Positions 1 through 11,832 of a stretch of 64,000 nt of DNA are shown in pieces. Position 1 is the stretch's first letter; the number at the start of each line of letters is the position of its first letter. The notes beneath the pieces are model-generated. The model was not told the origin of the DNA. It saw only the letters and a program-made list of their open reading frames with translations, and searched no databases. Origin of the DNA: Saposhnikovia divaricata (Eukaryota > Streptophyta > Magnoliopsida > Apiales > Apiaceae); the NCBI GenBank assembly GCA_036435485.1, contig CM071600.1:64601546-64665545 (forward strand). Reading direction: 5' to 3'. A program made the position numbers and the translations under genes.

Positions 1-3000
1 CCTTCTTATTATCTGATTCTTATTTACTTCTGTTATTTACTTTCACCTTCATCTCTTTATTGAGATATCTTTTGCACTTGGTACCTCCTTATTGGTATCT
101 CGTTACATTTACTCTATAATCATCACATTATTCCAATTTAAATTCTTCGAAATGAATCTGGCCGATCCCTTTAACTTAGATTCAATATAATCTATTTCTG
201 TCAACTTGTTTCTCATCACTTATTCTTTTCTACCCGCGGTTTTCCACAGGCTGTCTTTCGTAAGTCAGACCAGGTCGTACATCTACCTGCTCGCACTCTT
301 ATCATCTGTTGAGCATCTGCGTTTTACTGGTGTAGCTTTGCCACATGAAACAAGTTACTACCATGCTATAAGCTTTGGGGGTAAAACTGGCTCGAATGCT
401 ACCTTCCGAACACTTTTAAACTCTCAGGTGGCCTAATAAGTCTCGGGCTCAACTGCCCTTCTCTCTAAGTCTCATTAATTCTTTCTACGGGAATACATTT
501 AGCATCATGAATCATCAACCTCATATTCTCTATCTTGTTTGCGCAGAAGTACACTAACACAAACTTGCTTGTCATTCATCAACATGCCATTTAGCTTATC
601 AATAGCAGCACTTTCTTTATCTTACGTTGTCATCTAATTTCTTAGAAGAATCACCATCGCTTGTTGTTTATGTTATGCATTAATAGCTAACTATAGGGGT
701 TTTAATCCTTTAGGGAGACAAAGTAATCACTATTCCTTATCCATAAGGAACACTTCCTGAACTTGATGTAGATATTACATGAAGTAGATAAAATTGCAGA
801 AGAGTTTCAAGCATCGCAGTTATGTCAGGTTGATGAAACTATCACTCATGCAGCTTCCGTAAAAGACTGGAAACTTAACGGTTTACTTCATCAATTTTGT
901 ATCATGGTCCTGGTTTGCCTCAAAACGGGACCTTCTAAGGTACGTAATATGCTTAAGACTCCTTCAGGAATCAAATCTTTACTTAAACTATTATTACCTT
1001 CGATTCTTGCACAATTATCAAAAGGAATGTAAATTCCTCCACTCCGATATGACCTTCAAGGTCTTTCCAAATATCATATTGTTTCTTCGGTATGAACATT
1101 TGTAATTATTCCTTTATACTTAGACTGTCGGCCACCTCATTGGCCTTTCTTGATAATAATAATTCCTTGTAATCCATGTTTTCTAGATACATTCCAATTC
1201 AAATTTTTCTACCTCATTCCCGTCACTGTTGGGTGAAAGCATTCTCCCTTAAGCTCTGCTGAAGGAGAAAAATATATCTATCAGTCCTTTTCCATAAGTC
1301 ATTGCTTCCACCTACCCGTGGGAACTTTATCGCGTTTATTCCCAATCCTACTTAGGATACTTCTTTTCTTAGTTCTTTCCTTATCTTAGGATAATCTCAA
1401 CCTTTATAGGTTCAATCCATACTTCCTCAGGGTTTTATACATGCCTCATTTGGCATAATTGTTACTATGTCATACATTCCTTACCAAACTTCCATTTTGA
1501 AGTTCGGAATATTACCTTTTTCCTTGTAAGGTTTCTTAGGTCATCCTTATCATTCCTCCTATATTTTCTGGGTACAGGGTATATCAAAACGTCATTGATC
1601 AATACTTTAATAATTCTGTCTATGTTCTTTCCAGAACTCTTTTTAATAATCCTTACCGGTCATTGTTGCCTTAGCAAGTCCAACTCATATCATCTGAATT
1701 CATAATGTCGTTATTAGGGTTAATGCCATCCCTTGTGCATTCCCCAGGATTTATATTAATTTATCGATATCCTATCCTTAATTCATCTGCCAAGGAATTC
1801 TTGCATCCTATAATTGGCAATCAGATCATGTATCCTTAATAAGGGTCTCTTTTCAACTGTTCTCATTTGATAATCGATTGGTAACTTAATGCCACCCTCT
1901 TCTTTCAGATAGTTGTCAGCCTATTTGGCCTTCCAAAAGGCAACGTATGCCTATCTGCTCTCTTACAGAACTTGGTAATGGTAGCAAGGATGTTTTGGAA
2001 GATATTGGTCGAGTTCAACGTGAATCTCTTAGTACTTATCGTTCTTCTCAAAGGTTCTTGCCTTAGACAAAATTTCTACAGCATACTGATCCATTTCTGA
2101 CCATTTCTATACTCTCTTCATAAACCTTCATTGTTTACTTCCCTTAGTCATAATATATTCATGGTATTTATAATACCCTAACATCATACGTCTAAAGTCA
2201 TTATACTTCCATTTTTTTTCTCGTAATCTTGGGCAATCATATACACATGAATCACTTTAGTACGGGTGACCCCATTCCAAAAAGTCTAGTAAATTCCCAA
2301 TCCAAACATGGGTTGCAAAGGGTTTAGTAGAAGATTCCTACGATCTCATTAATATTTCCTTTATATCAGAAGCCCTTGCAGTCGGTGCTTACTTAGAAGC
2401 AACCCTGCTTTGTCCCTTCATTGCTGGTCTAGTCACTTGATAATCCTTTGTGACTTGGCCTCAACTGACCACACTAAAATAAAAATATATGATTTTAGGG
2501 ATTGGCTAATTAGCATTACTTTTCTAGAAATTGCTGGCATAGTGCCTTCTACTTTGATACCTTTCTACCTTTCCAAAACTTTACTTCATATGAGTCTTAA
2601 TCGACTACTCAGCCCGTCTCCGGCCACCTTTCCTCTACTTTTATCTTTTCAACTATTCTTATCAATCCCGCGTGCCACGCAAGCTTACCATTCCTGGCAT
2701 AACAGCCTTTTCACTTAAGTCAATCCCGGAGTTTCTTAGTCCGGCTGGTTTCTTACTTACATTTCCTATTTCCGTCCAATCTCAATTCATCATTTTATCT
2801 CTACCACCGATTGTAATACTCAGGGTCCGTCTACTAACCCATATGACAGCAACCTTACCCAATCCACAGGGTTCGCTCCAGTTTCCATTCTCTTCAATGA
2901 TGTTCTCGGATAATCAGAAAGACAAGGTTTGCCAGAATTCGCCGAATTCCTTTCTAGAATTAGGGAAATTTTGGTCAATATATACACCTACTGCTAACAT

Positions 3001-3326
3001 TAAGGAGACCAGTTTCGAAACCTGAAGAATGGTTCTATGAACCTCCAAGCAGGTAGAACCATAAGTAGTCATAATTTATGAAATAATCGTCATAAGATTG
3101 GAAGTTTAACCACTGGAGAGGAACCAATTATATACATCCCTTAGAAGGGAATCAATAGTTTCAAACTGAAACCTGACATAATATCCTGATACCTATACAT
3201 CCTGACATTCAATATTACCAAATGTCAGTGTACCTAACCACTAGTCTCAGAAGGAACATTACCGTCGGAGTTGGTTGTTCCACAAAAATTGGCACTACTA
3301 AGGCCATCCGAACCTGATGAACCGTG

Positions 3327-3425
3327 CTGTCCGAATGCATCCACAAGTACTTTGTTGTGTTGCGCAAGCACACATCCTAATCCTTTATGCGAAGCGTCGT
3401 TGGAAGCACAAACTCTCCTTTTTCC
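3327..3425 (-). pseudogene. RNase H remnant of Ty3/gypsy pol
   Basis: The minus-strand translation contains [19 protein letters not shown], closely matching the start of the RNase H domain in the T1 polyprotein ([19 protein letters not shown], near 26870-26920). Sequence on either side drifts out of homology within a few tens of residues, so this is a relic and not a gene. It fixes the strand and superfamily of the otherwise non-coding region around it. Confidence 0.8.
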
Positions 3426-4245
3426 ATTAAGCAATGCCAACTCTTGGTCATTACCAATTTCATCTTTTAGCTCCACGAAGATTTTCTCACATTTTTCTCT
3501 TTAACTGCTGATCGTATTACTTGATCCATTATAACTCCGCATCGGAGTAAACTTAAGGTAACTACTATAATCCATTCAAAGAAAGAATTTAATATTCCTC
3601 TGAATCAGATGCATCTAACATTTCTGGTTCATCATTTTACTGAGTTGAAATTAACCCTATACTCAGTCTCTAGCAGTAGTCTCATTACGAGTTCATCTTG
3701 ACTCACTGGTCTTATCTTCTGGTAGGTTCTGAGATCATTGTCTTGCTTACTACTTCCTTATATAATTTTATCCAATCATGCTGTCACTTCCCATGTCTTT
3801 ACTTTATAACTGATTCATTCATAAAATGAACATTTCCCTTAATAAAACCACCTCATTAACCTCAATTTGGTTTCATAATTTACAACCTATGACACCTTCC
3901 TTCTCATGGCGAATTATTACTGACCATATTCATACTAATTCATTTATCAAATGATATGCACTTACTGCTTCCTTCTCAACTATTCCTAGGGACTCTGCTC
4001 CTCGCCCTAAATCGATGTCTTTGATAATCGTGCATCATTCTAACTCTTTTCTTATTAATATGAAAGTCTCTAAGGATTATATCTATCCCCATATAAGACC
4101 TCAAGTAATTCTTCCAATCCGTCTTACTTGCTGGTACTACATCCGGTAGTCCGGCTATGAATCCAACAAGAATCTTCAGTTCTCTTGCTAATAGCTCAGT
4201 TCTTTATGCTCACTTTTCTAAGCACCATATCTTAATCATCACAGT

Positions 4246-5260
4246 TGTTAGGAATATGTTGTACTTGATGATAACTTCACAATCAATCAAATTGTATAAG
4301 GTTTTGTAGCTGTCAACGGATGAGGATTTATAACTCTATCCGTTGACAGGTAGCTCATCAACGGATGAGGTTTTGTAGCATACTGTAGTATCTCTATGTT
4401 ATCAGTTGATAGTGTTTTTATCCACAGTCATGTTGACCATCAATGGATAGGCAGAATAGGGTAGCCAATTGTAAATAAGCTATGCTATGTAATTCTGTCT
4501 AAGTGAAAGTGTATCAACAGATGAAGACAAAACTCTATCAACGGATACAACTCAAATCCACTCTATCAACGGATACAGCTCAAGTCTCAATATCAACGGA
4601 TACCACTCAATACATCATCAACGGATGTCAGTGTACAATATCAACGGATAATCATTGACACTGTCTTCTATGATTAGCTGGGGATTAGCAGTTGATAAGG
4701 ACATGTTTGATTGACAGATCACATGGGTTGATAGTAGATACAAAAAGTAGTATGGCAGCCATACTTTGGAAACACAGAAGAAAGAAGCATTCTATTTACA
4801 CTATGAATACAAGAAAGGTGCAGGAGACATGTCTGAACACAAGGACAACCTTTCGGCTACATGTGTATTTGGAGTGTAGTAGCAAGTCAACTAGAATTAG
4901 ATTAATATTATCTTATTCCAGTAGTACTTGTAAAACTTGGGATTTATAACCAAGTGTAGCAACTCTTTGTAGGTTAAGAAAACAGATACATTTTGCTTAG
5001 GGTTTCTGTTGAATATTCTTAGAAAGCAAAGAGTTGTAAAACAAAAGCTGTGTACTTTTGTATCACAGAGTTTTCTTCGAATAAAAGCTTCAGGTGGTGC
5101 ATTTAACCACCTGATTTTTTATGTGTTTGTGCATTAATCTTTTTACAAGCAATTATCTTAGTATAGATTTTTGGAGTTCTTATCAGAAATTTATAAATAT
5201 CAAGAATTGTATTCAACCCCCCCTTCTACAATTATACAAGTGTGTAATCTGGGAATAACA
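4246..5260 (+). mobile_element. Solo LTR, probably Ty1/copia
   Basis: The segment begins TGTTAGGAATATG and ends GGGAATAACA, and is flanked by the 5-bp direct repeat acagt (4241-4245 and 5261-5265). There is no primer site, coding region or partner LTR inside, so it is a solo LTR left after LTR-LTR recombination. The 3' part has a TTCAACCCCCCC-type tract near the end, as the copia LTR at 46163-47399 has when read on its own strand; that supports plus orientation and copia affiliation. It lies inside the T-minus internal region and is therefore younger than it. Confidence 0.85.
4314..4652. repeat. Dispersed CAACGGAT motif array in solo LTR
   Basis: About eight exact copies of TCAACGGAT or its complement, plus several one-mismatch variants, are spread over some 340 bp of the solo LTR. 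The core AACGG is the core of plant MYB/M-phase (MSA-type) binding sites. The density suggests a regulatory repeat, but this is inference only. Confidence 0.7.
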
Positions 5261-5617
5261 ACAGTCTTTCTGGCTGCAGCCCTCATTCCTCAAGGGTAAG
5301 CTCCTTATCCTAACAGGATTTTTCCTTATCTGCTGGAACCTCTTCCGGGTCTCCAGTAGGGTACTCCATCGAATTACCCGCTAATCTTCAGCATATAAAG
5401 CATCATCGCGCTGCTGCTCGTATGCCTCAAGGTTTGTCGCCTTACTCGTCGATACGATATCGAGCTAAGTTACTATCATGATACTTAAGATTTCCCATAA
5501 GGGTTTTATATGTCGTCACTACATTAAGTAGTCCGACTATGAACTTGGAAAGAGTTCTTATTATCTTAGTGAATTTATTGTTTTAACGACGCCTCATCTC
5601 TGGGGTTTATAACGTAC

Positions 5618-5629
5618 GCTCTGATACCA
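5618..5629 (-). other. Primer-binding site of T-minus (initiator Met tRNA)
   Basis: On the minus strand this reads TGGTATCAGAGC, complementary to the 3' end of plant initiator Met tRNA. It lies four bases inside the LTR end at 5634, the same spacing as in T1. Confidence 0.9.
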
Positions 5630-5633
5630 CTTC

Positions 5634-5662
5634 TGTAACACCCCCAGATCCGGGGTCCGGGA
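5634..5662 (-). repeat. T-minus LTR, piece 1 (3' end of LTR)
   Basis: Read on the minus strand this is the last 29 bases of a Tekay-type LTR, ending GGGGGTGTTACA, next to the primer site. It is cut off by T1 at 5663; the rest of the same LTR resumes at 33928 after T1. The last five bases, cggga, are the T1 target site. Confidence 0.9.
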
Positions 5663-7845
5663 TGTAAGAACCCAAATTTTGGGTGGAATTAAAACTTTTA
5701 TGTAATTAATGATGTAAGAACGAATAGTGGTTATGGCTACAATGTAATAATTGATATTTGGAAAGAATGAATGGAATTCGACTTTATTATGTTTATGTCT
5801 TGAAGAATGCTAAAGGGTGACAGCATAGGTAAGAATAATCTATCTTCTAAGAGAATAAGATATGGCAACTTCAAGCAAGAGAATACTCTCATGTCATCCA
5901 GATCGATAACGATTAATCCAGTAGTTCCGTAAAAAGGTTAAGGAACGATCGAAAGAGAATACGGACAATTATGCAACCCTAAGAGAACAAGTAAAGAATA
6001 CAGAATGAATAGTGTTTTGGTGGGAGTATAGAATAATATGAGACGACACTATATAGAAGCATTCGGAACGGATTTCCGAGTTCGTATTAGTGATCCAGGG
6101 GGAAAATAAGTGTATGTAAAAGCTGTTGGATTCTGAAAAACCGCACTTTTATTTTCTCCGAGAGTTCCCTGGACACTGATAGCCTTAAATATTTAACGAA
6201 TGGATTTAAGGAATATAAATTGGAAAGTTAGAATGAAAGATGGAGAATGAAAGTATTAATATTAAAAAGGATTCCCGGTAAACCCTAATTAGAAATCCGT
6301 GAAATATTCCTACGAACGATCAATCGAAACGGGCAATAACCGGACACAGAAACAAGCAGAGGAAGCAAGAGTCTTGTGCAAGCTACTAGTATAAAATATC
6401 TAGTAACCAAACTAGAATCAAGGAACTAGCACCCTAGAGAATGCAACTAAGTACTTAGCAAGGCAACCATGTAGTTAGGCTAAAACCACCACATTTTCAA
6501 CACTTGTCATGGTATTTCCTCATCCAACACCTCACTACTTTAATAAAGTAGCTTTATACAAGATATTATGTTGTAATTGGATGAGAGTGGATGAGATTAA
6601 ATCATAGAAATCAAAAGAAACCAAGCAAAATACTCCACCCTTGCAAGAAAACATCCATTCGGCCCTTCACTAATTCCAAAATCAAAACCCCTCTTCCCAC
6701 CATCTTTTGATCTTGTAAAAATTATGGTGAGTCTTAAATTTCCTAAAAGTGATCCCATAAAAATTTCAAAGCCAAACTCTCTTGTTTCCATTTTCAAATA
6801 ATTCATCAAAGTGGAGGATGAATAGTGGTTTTATGACCTAATCTTGTTTTTTTCTTGTTTTTCATGGTGGATTTAGCTAGCTTAGGATCATCCAAGGATA
6901 GATCAAGGCTTAGGAAGGTTATACTACTCTCTAAGGAAGGTATAAATCATTTCAAACCCTAAGCTTTACTTTGAGTTTATGCATGATTCATGGTGATTTT
7001 GGATTAAGTGATATTAGTAGTATTCTACCACCATGTTAGCATGATTTTGTGATTAGATTAGCTTTATGATGATATATTGATGAAACATGATATTCTTGAG
7101 CTTTTAAGAGATGATTATTAACTGTAGTAATTGATTAGATGCCCGGTGTGGCTTGGTTGTTGCGTAATGAATTTAAGAACGCTCGATTCGTAGCCGTCGT
7201 AATGCCCGATTTTCATTAACACTAAGAAACCGAACTGGTCAGTAGCCATAACTCTCTGTTCTTGGCAAGTTAATGAACCCTACTGATAGATTTTTGAACA
7301 TAGATCACTTTGGCGAAAGAATCGAAGCATTTCGATTTACGGTTTAGGAATTATGACCAAATTACTAAAAGTAGTTCGAATCCATAAACGAAAGTTCGTA
7401 ACTGAAATTGAACCCTCGTAAACTATGTAACGTCATGGCGAATCTTGGTAAATAAATACTAGAGGTAAAAAGGAAGGTGTGAAAGAAAACCGTATGTCAA
7501 AAGGATCATTTTTCGATTTATTAAAAATGTTCGAGTCGAGGTTAAACGCGAACGAACCCCTAAAAGACGACTCTTTTATAACTTCGGTAAAACACTTAGA
7601 AAACGGGTGATAAAACTCGGAGTATAATATTGGTTCGTAACGATCGACCTTAGAACTCATATGACTTAAGTATGTCCCAAGTATAGGTACAGTGACATGT
7701 CGTATTAACGAACGAATGTCGGGTCGGATCAGTGATAAAAAGGAATCCACTAAAAGGGGTATAACGAGATAACTCGAGAACGTGTTTCGAATTAAGTATA
7801 ACTTAACTTTTAATATGTTAAGTGATTAATCCCGAATGCCTTGGC

Positions 7846-7854
7846 TATTTATAG
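7846..7854 (+). promoter_or_regulatory. Candidate TATA-like motif of T1 LTR
   Basis: TATTTATAG is followed by the conserved GATCACC and is kept in three LTRs of the family (7846, 30980, 60181). It is the best TATA-like candidate I can see, but nothing in the sequence proves transcription starts downstream of it. Confidence 0.3.
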
Positions 7855-8199
7855 ATCACCAAGCTGAACCGGGACCCGCTACCACTACCCCTTACCGTAC
7901 TCGACTACCAGGCAAGTTTCAATTCCCTTCTTTTAGGCTGTTGTTGTGATTGAATATATATATATATATATGTTTTCTGTTATACATATGCCATAGCATG
8001 CATGCCTACTTTCAAGTTATATCGTTATGCTTGTTCCCTGATTGTTTATTGGCTTATAAATTAGATAACTAACGTATCAATTATAAGCCGGTTATTGTAA
8101 GACCCTCATAGAAGGGCGTATACATCTTATTCGTCAAATATAGACCGGGAGTCAATATTTCTTGATATATCGAGATTACCTCGGAGGAAAATATTTAAG

Positions 8200-8900
8200 T
8201 AAATATTTTCTATTATTCGGGCGACGATTTATTTGAATATTCGTTCGAGATTATTTATTTAACGATCCTTAGTTCAAATAATTATTTGAACGTAACTATT
8301 CGACGAATAATATTTATTTTAATATTCATTCAGAGTCGAATTATTTATCGATTATTATTTCAAATATTCTTCTAAAGATAAGACTACTAAATGAATATTA
8401 TTTGGATATTCATTTAGAATATTATTTCATTAAATAAATATTACTTTTGAATATTCATTTAGGATATTAATTACTGATGAATATTATTTTAATATTCATC
8501 TGAAGCTTGATTTATTTATCGAATATTATCTCGAATATTCCTTTAAAGCTTGGATTACTAAATGAATATTACTTGATATTCATTTAGAATATTATTCATT
8601 AAATGAATATTACTTTTTGAATATTCATTTAAATTCCTAATTAATTATGAATATTGTCTTAAATATCCTTTTCAGGTCCTATTAAGTAATGAATATTATT
8701 TTGAATATTCATTTAAATATTTATTTATTCAATAAATATTCTCCTGATATTTCTTCAGGAATTATTTTGAAAAATACTCTGATTAAAGATATTCTTTCAT
8801 ATTCCTAAATATCCTTAAATATTTTTAACTCAATAAATATTCTCTGAGTATTTATTCCATACTTAGAATAATCTCAATAAGGTTCATCTTCTTCGATTAT
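8200..8900. repeat. AATATT-centred inverted-repeat array in T1 5' LTR
   Basis: Modules such as AAATGAATAT followed after a short loop by ATATTCATTT recur roughly every 60-70 bp. Each could form a hairpin with a 10-12-bp stem. Equivalent arrays lie in the other family LTRs at about 31420-32580, 48250-48860 and 60530-60780. Confidence 0.8.
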
Positions 8901-10225
8901 TACGAAAAATATTTCAGAGTCATATTATTATTAATCTTATATCAAGAAAGGTTCTCAGACATCATTCTTCTTTGAGTCTATCTCCCTAATAATAAGGGAA
9001 CCTTACTTGGAAAATGTTATTTATCTTGTCGACTTCCCGGTCATAAAGTATTCTCTTCACTCGCAACTCGGGTGCTGTTGACTTATTAAGTCGTTGTTTA
9101 CCTTCTCATCTTTCGAGGGGTAAGATTACTGGAACAAGTTGATATTCGATACCAAGCCACAGCTTGGAAGTTATTGGTGAATTTTCCTTTCCAACTAAAT
9201 ACGACTACCTTATAGAGTCTTATCAACAAGTATTATACTTGGGGAAAGGGGGACGAACGTTACATTCAGAATCATGAATTCTATTTGAACTAGGAGTCGT
9301 GTAAGTGGCCGAGTAGCGCCGGTCCATCCCCTTTGGCCCAACCGTTGGCCGGGGAGAGCTAGTAAGGCGGTAGACAAGTAAAGCTGTCAGTTCTTCCTTC
9401 TACCGGTAGTAAATCTAAATTGAGCTGTACGATCTCGACTGATCATCAAGATTGGAACAGCGGGCGCGGTGAATACTCCATCATTGGTTCATCATCCAAA
9501 CTTATTTATCTCCTGCAACATGATTACTGTTGGCAGAGCTGGAAAAGTGTTCATAACTGGAATTGCAACCTTTTCATGCAAGTTCCCCTTCTTAATAACA
9601 ATGAGAATATCTCGCTTACTTTTGATGTAGAAGATATTTCTACAAACAAATACTTGAAGTTACCTTGTAACTTTATCGTTCATATTATACTAGCATCATT
9701 TCCGTAAATGCATGGCATATGGTTTGAAAGATAATTTTGAACTATTATATATTATCGTTCAGTTATATATTATTGTTGGTGGGCTTTCGCTCACCCTTGC
9801 TTTGTTCACATTATGTCACAACAACAGCTAGGACAGATGGCTTGCGTCAGGCGCACTCGGCGCAAGCAGGTTACCCGACCCACCGGACTACCCGCTGAGA
9901 TGCTAGCCGCCATTGCTGAGGTAGCTTGGTTAGACAGCTTTTGTTTCCTGTTTAACTATATCTATAATTAATGTAATCAACGGCAAAACTGTTAAACTTA
10001 TGATGTTATCCTTTTGGGATTGTAATAATTTTTATTCGTAACCCTTTTATGTAAGACTTATTTCAATTTCATCTCTGGGATTATAACTGTTGTGTGTGTG
10101 AGTGGAATTTTTTGTGGGGTCACAGCATGTGATTTATTTATTGTGGACTAAAGTCAAGTATTATGAATGGATGTAAGACCGTAACCACCAAATCCCTGAC
10201 CCCGGATCTGGGGGTGTTACAGAGA

Positions 10226-10237
10226 TGGTATCAGAGC
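10226..10237 (+). other. T1 primer-binding site (initiator Met tRNA)
   Basis: TGGTATCAGAGC lies four bases after the 5' LTR end. It is the standard Met primer site of plant LTR retrotransposons and is not a tRNA gene. Confidence 0.95.
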
Positions 10238-10314
10238 AAGAGTTATATATCCCAAGAGATGATACGACGTTATATAATAATAAATTCAATAATATAATAA
10301 GAACCCTTGCCAGG

Positions 10315-11823
10315 TGTTCGCTAAAATCACTACGCAAGTATACGCAGTCCAAAAGCAATAAAGGGAAATAAGGATCGTTCCCACGAAGACTCGGTGATTT
10401 AAGTATAAGTGTCTATTCAACAATGTTCGGCTAATTATAGAAGCTTGAACGAGTGATAAAGTTCGGTTTGTTTGAATTAACAATTAACTAATGAAATATC
10501 AACTAACGTGTTTTTAAAATAATATGATAAGGGCATGGGGTTCTAAGTTCATGAATGCTTCATCTTGGTTTACTATCAAGATTCAATAAGTTGCAATTGT
10601 TAAAGAAGCTAGCGGGAACACTTAGCTAATATGAGCCATCTTTCAATTAACTCATACCAATCCAAATAAACATCCACAAAAGAGATAGAAGTTATAAGGG
10701 CATCAATTATATCCAAACACTATATGTCTATGTGAATGGGTGATACAATCGATTTACAAAACAAGTTCCGCAATTAACTACATAGGGGAATAATGTTCTA
10801 TCGAAACTATATTCCAACACGCGGAGAAGCCGACGAAACCTATGCTAGCATGGTGAGTCCTAATCTCTAAATCCACTTTCGCATTCATTAGAGATTTGAC
10901 AAAATAGATGTTAGCTACTCATCTATATGCAATTAACACAACCACATTAGGCATTCTTATAAGAAAATCACAAACTCAAATAATCTATCAAGCCAACCAT
11001 AAAAATCCACAATTCACTACATTAGAACCCCATGAAAGTGTTTAGTTCATAATTAAACTTAACACCTTCATGGGTTCTATGGATAACATAATTAAACAAA
11101 ATGAAAATTAAGATTAATAATTAAAATTGAATTAGACAAAAGTACTAGAAAAGAAATCACTAATAAACAAGTTATGAGTTGAGAAAAACTGAAAATTGGA
11201 GTAGAGAAATCCTGGAGATTGCTTGAACTTGAGTGAATTCCTCCTTGGATTCACCTAAGATTTAATGTGTTCTTCCTCTTGCCTCCTTCCAAGATGTTCC
11301 CCAGCTGCTAGTTAGGTTTTGAAGTGAAGAAAATGTGTTTTTATGTAACCCTAGAAGAAGCCCAACACCCAAATTTCGGCCCAGCAACAAAACCATTTTG
11401 AGCAGAATTTTTGTGCTCCGGGCGGCCGCCCGGACTCCAAGCTGCAGCCCGGAAGGAAATTCTGCTGGAATTTTTATGCCTTAGCTTATTTTCTGAGTTT
11501 TTGGCTTGCTCTTTCCTTTGCACCTTCTTGCACTTTGCATCAACTATTTTCCCTTGATCTCTAAACATTCTTTAGCTCTTCAAGATGTCGTAACAACATC
11601 ACAACTCCTTCGAGATGATCCAACAACACGATCAAGCATTACCACGAACAACCAAGAATCCACAGTTTTCGCACCAAATCACCCGACTCTCGATCTTTTA
11701 TGTTATTCCATGCAACCTACAAAAATAACCCGAAACGCATCAAACGATACTTGAAAACTTGAGAATATACAACAATTCTAGTCATTTGGAAGTATTAAAA
11801 GTGGATATAAAATCCACTTAACA
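10315..11823 (-). repeat. Athila 3' LTR (1509 bp)
   Basis: On the minus strand it starts TGTTAAGTGGATTTTAT and ends TTTTAGCGAACA. It matches 20535-22043 at a constant offset of 10220, with no difference noticed by eye. It carries a GC-rich palindromic patch at 11401-11466. Confidence 0.95.
11401..11466. repeat. GC-rich nested palindrome in Athila LTR
   Basis: A perfect 18-bp palindrome, TCCGGGCGGCCGCCCGGA (11417-11434), lies between the arms of a 10-bp inverted repeat, AGCAGAATTT (11401-11410) and AAATTCTGCT (11457-11466). The same structure is in the other LTR (18-mer at 21637-21654). GC content here contrasts sharply with the AT-rich LTR around it. Confidence 0.9.
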
Positions 11824-11832
11824 AACCCCCAA
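11824..11832 (-). other. Athila polypurine tract
   Basis: On the minus strand TTGGGGGTT directly precedes the 3' LTR start TGTTAAGTGG. This is the expected plus-strand primer and fixes the LTR boundary at 11823. Confidence 0.85.

Larger units (their letters stand above)
1..5617 (-). mobile_element. Decayed internal region of minus-strand Tekay-like element (T-minus)
   Basis: This stretch lies directly downstream, on the minus strand, of a Met primer-binding site and a Tekay-type LTR end, so it is internal sequence of a minus-strand Ty3/gypsy element. Bases 1 to about 1228 match 52517-53740 nearly base for base in the same orientation, showing that a second copy of this internal type lies on the other side of the same LTR. 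No long reading frame survives; the only clear coding scrap is RNase H at 3327-3425. After removing the solo LTR (4246-5260), only about 1.2 kb separates the primer site from RNase H, far too little for gag, protease and RT, so large parts were lost or never present. The 3' end lies outside the window. Confidence 0.75.
5663..10221 (+). repeat. T1 5' LTR (4559 bp)
   Basis: The LTR begins TGTAAGAACCC and ends GTGTTACA; the partner is 28797-33927. It is AT-rich and has no convincing coding capacity. Notable parts are a TATTTATAG motif (7846-7854), a short (AT)9 tract (7954-7971) and an array of AATATT-centred inverted repeats (about 8200-8900). Short open frames occur in it but also recur in every LTR copy without coding signature. 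Confidence 0.95.

Noticed and set aside
206..436. 76-residue open frame, repeated at 52723-52953
   Set aside because: It recurs only because the two regions are copies of the same internal sequence. It starts at a non-ATG codon and shows no domain; the plus strand is antisense to the element.
5618..5629. tRNA gene suggested by TGGTATCAGAGC here and at four other places
   Set aside because: Only the 12-base primer-binding match is present, always beside an LTR end; no cloverleaf surrounds it.
6597..7750. 70- and 105-residue frames repeated at 29731-30884
   Set aside because: They are parts of the two T1 LTRs, preserved because the LTRs are recent copies. The 105-residue frame starts at a non-ATG codon or reads through non-coding LTR, and neither has a domain.
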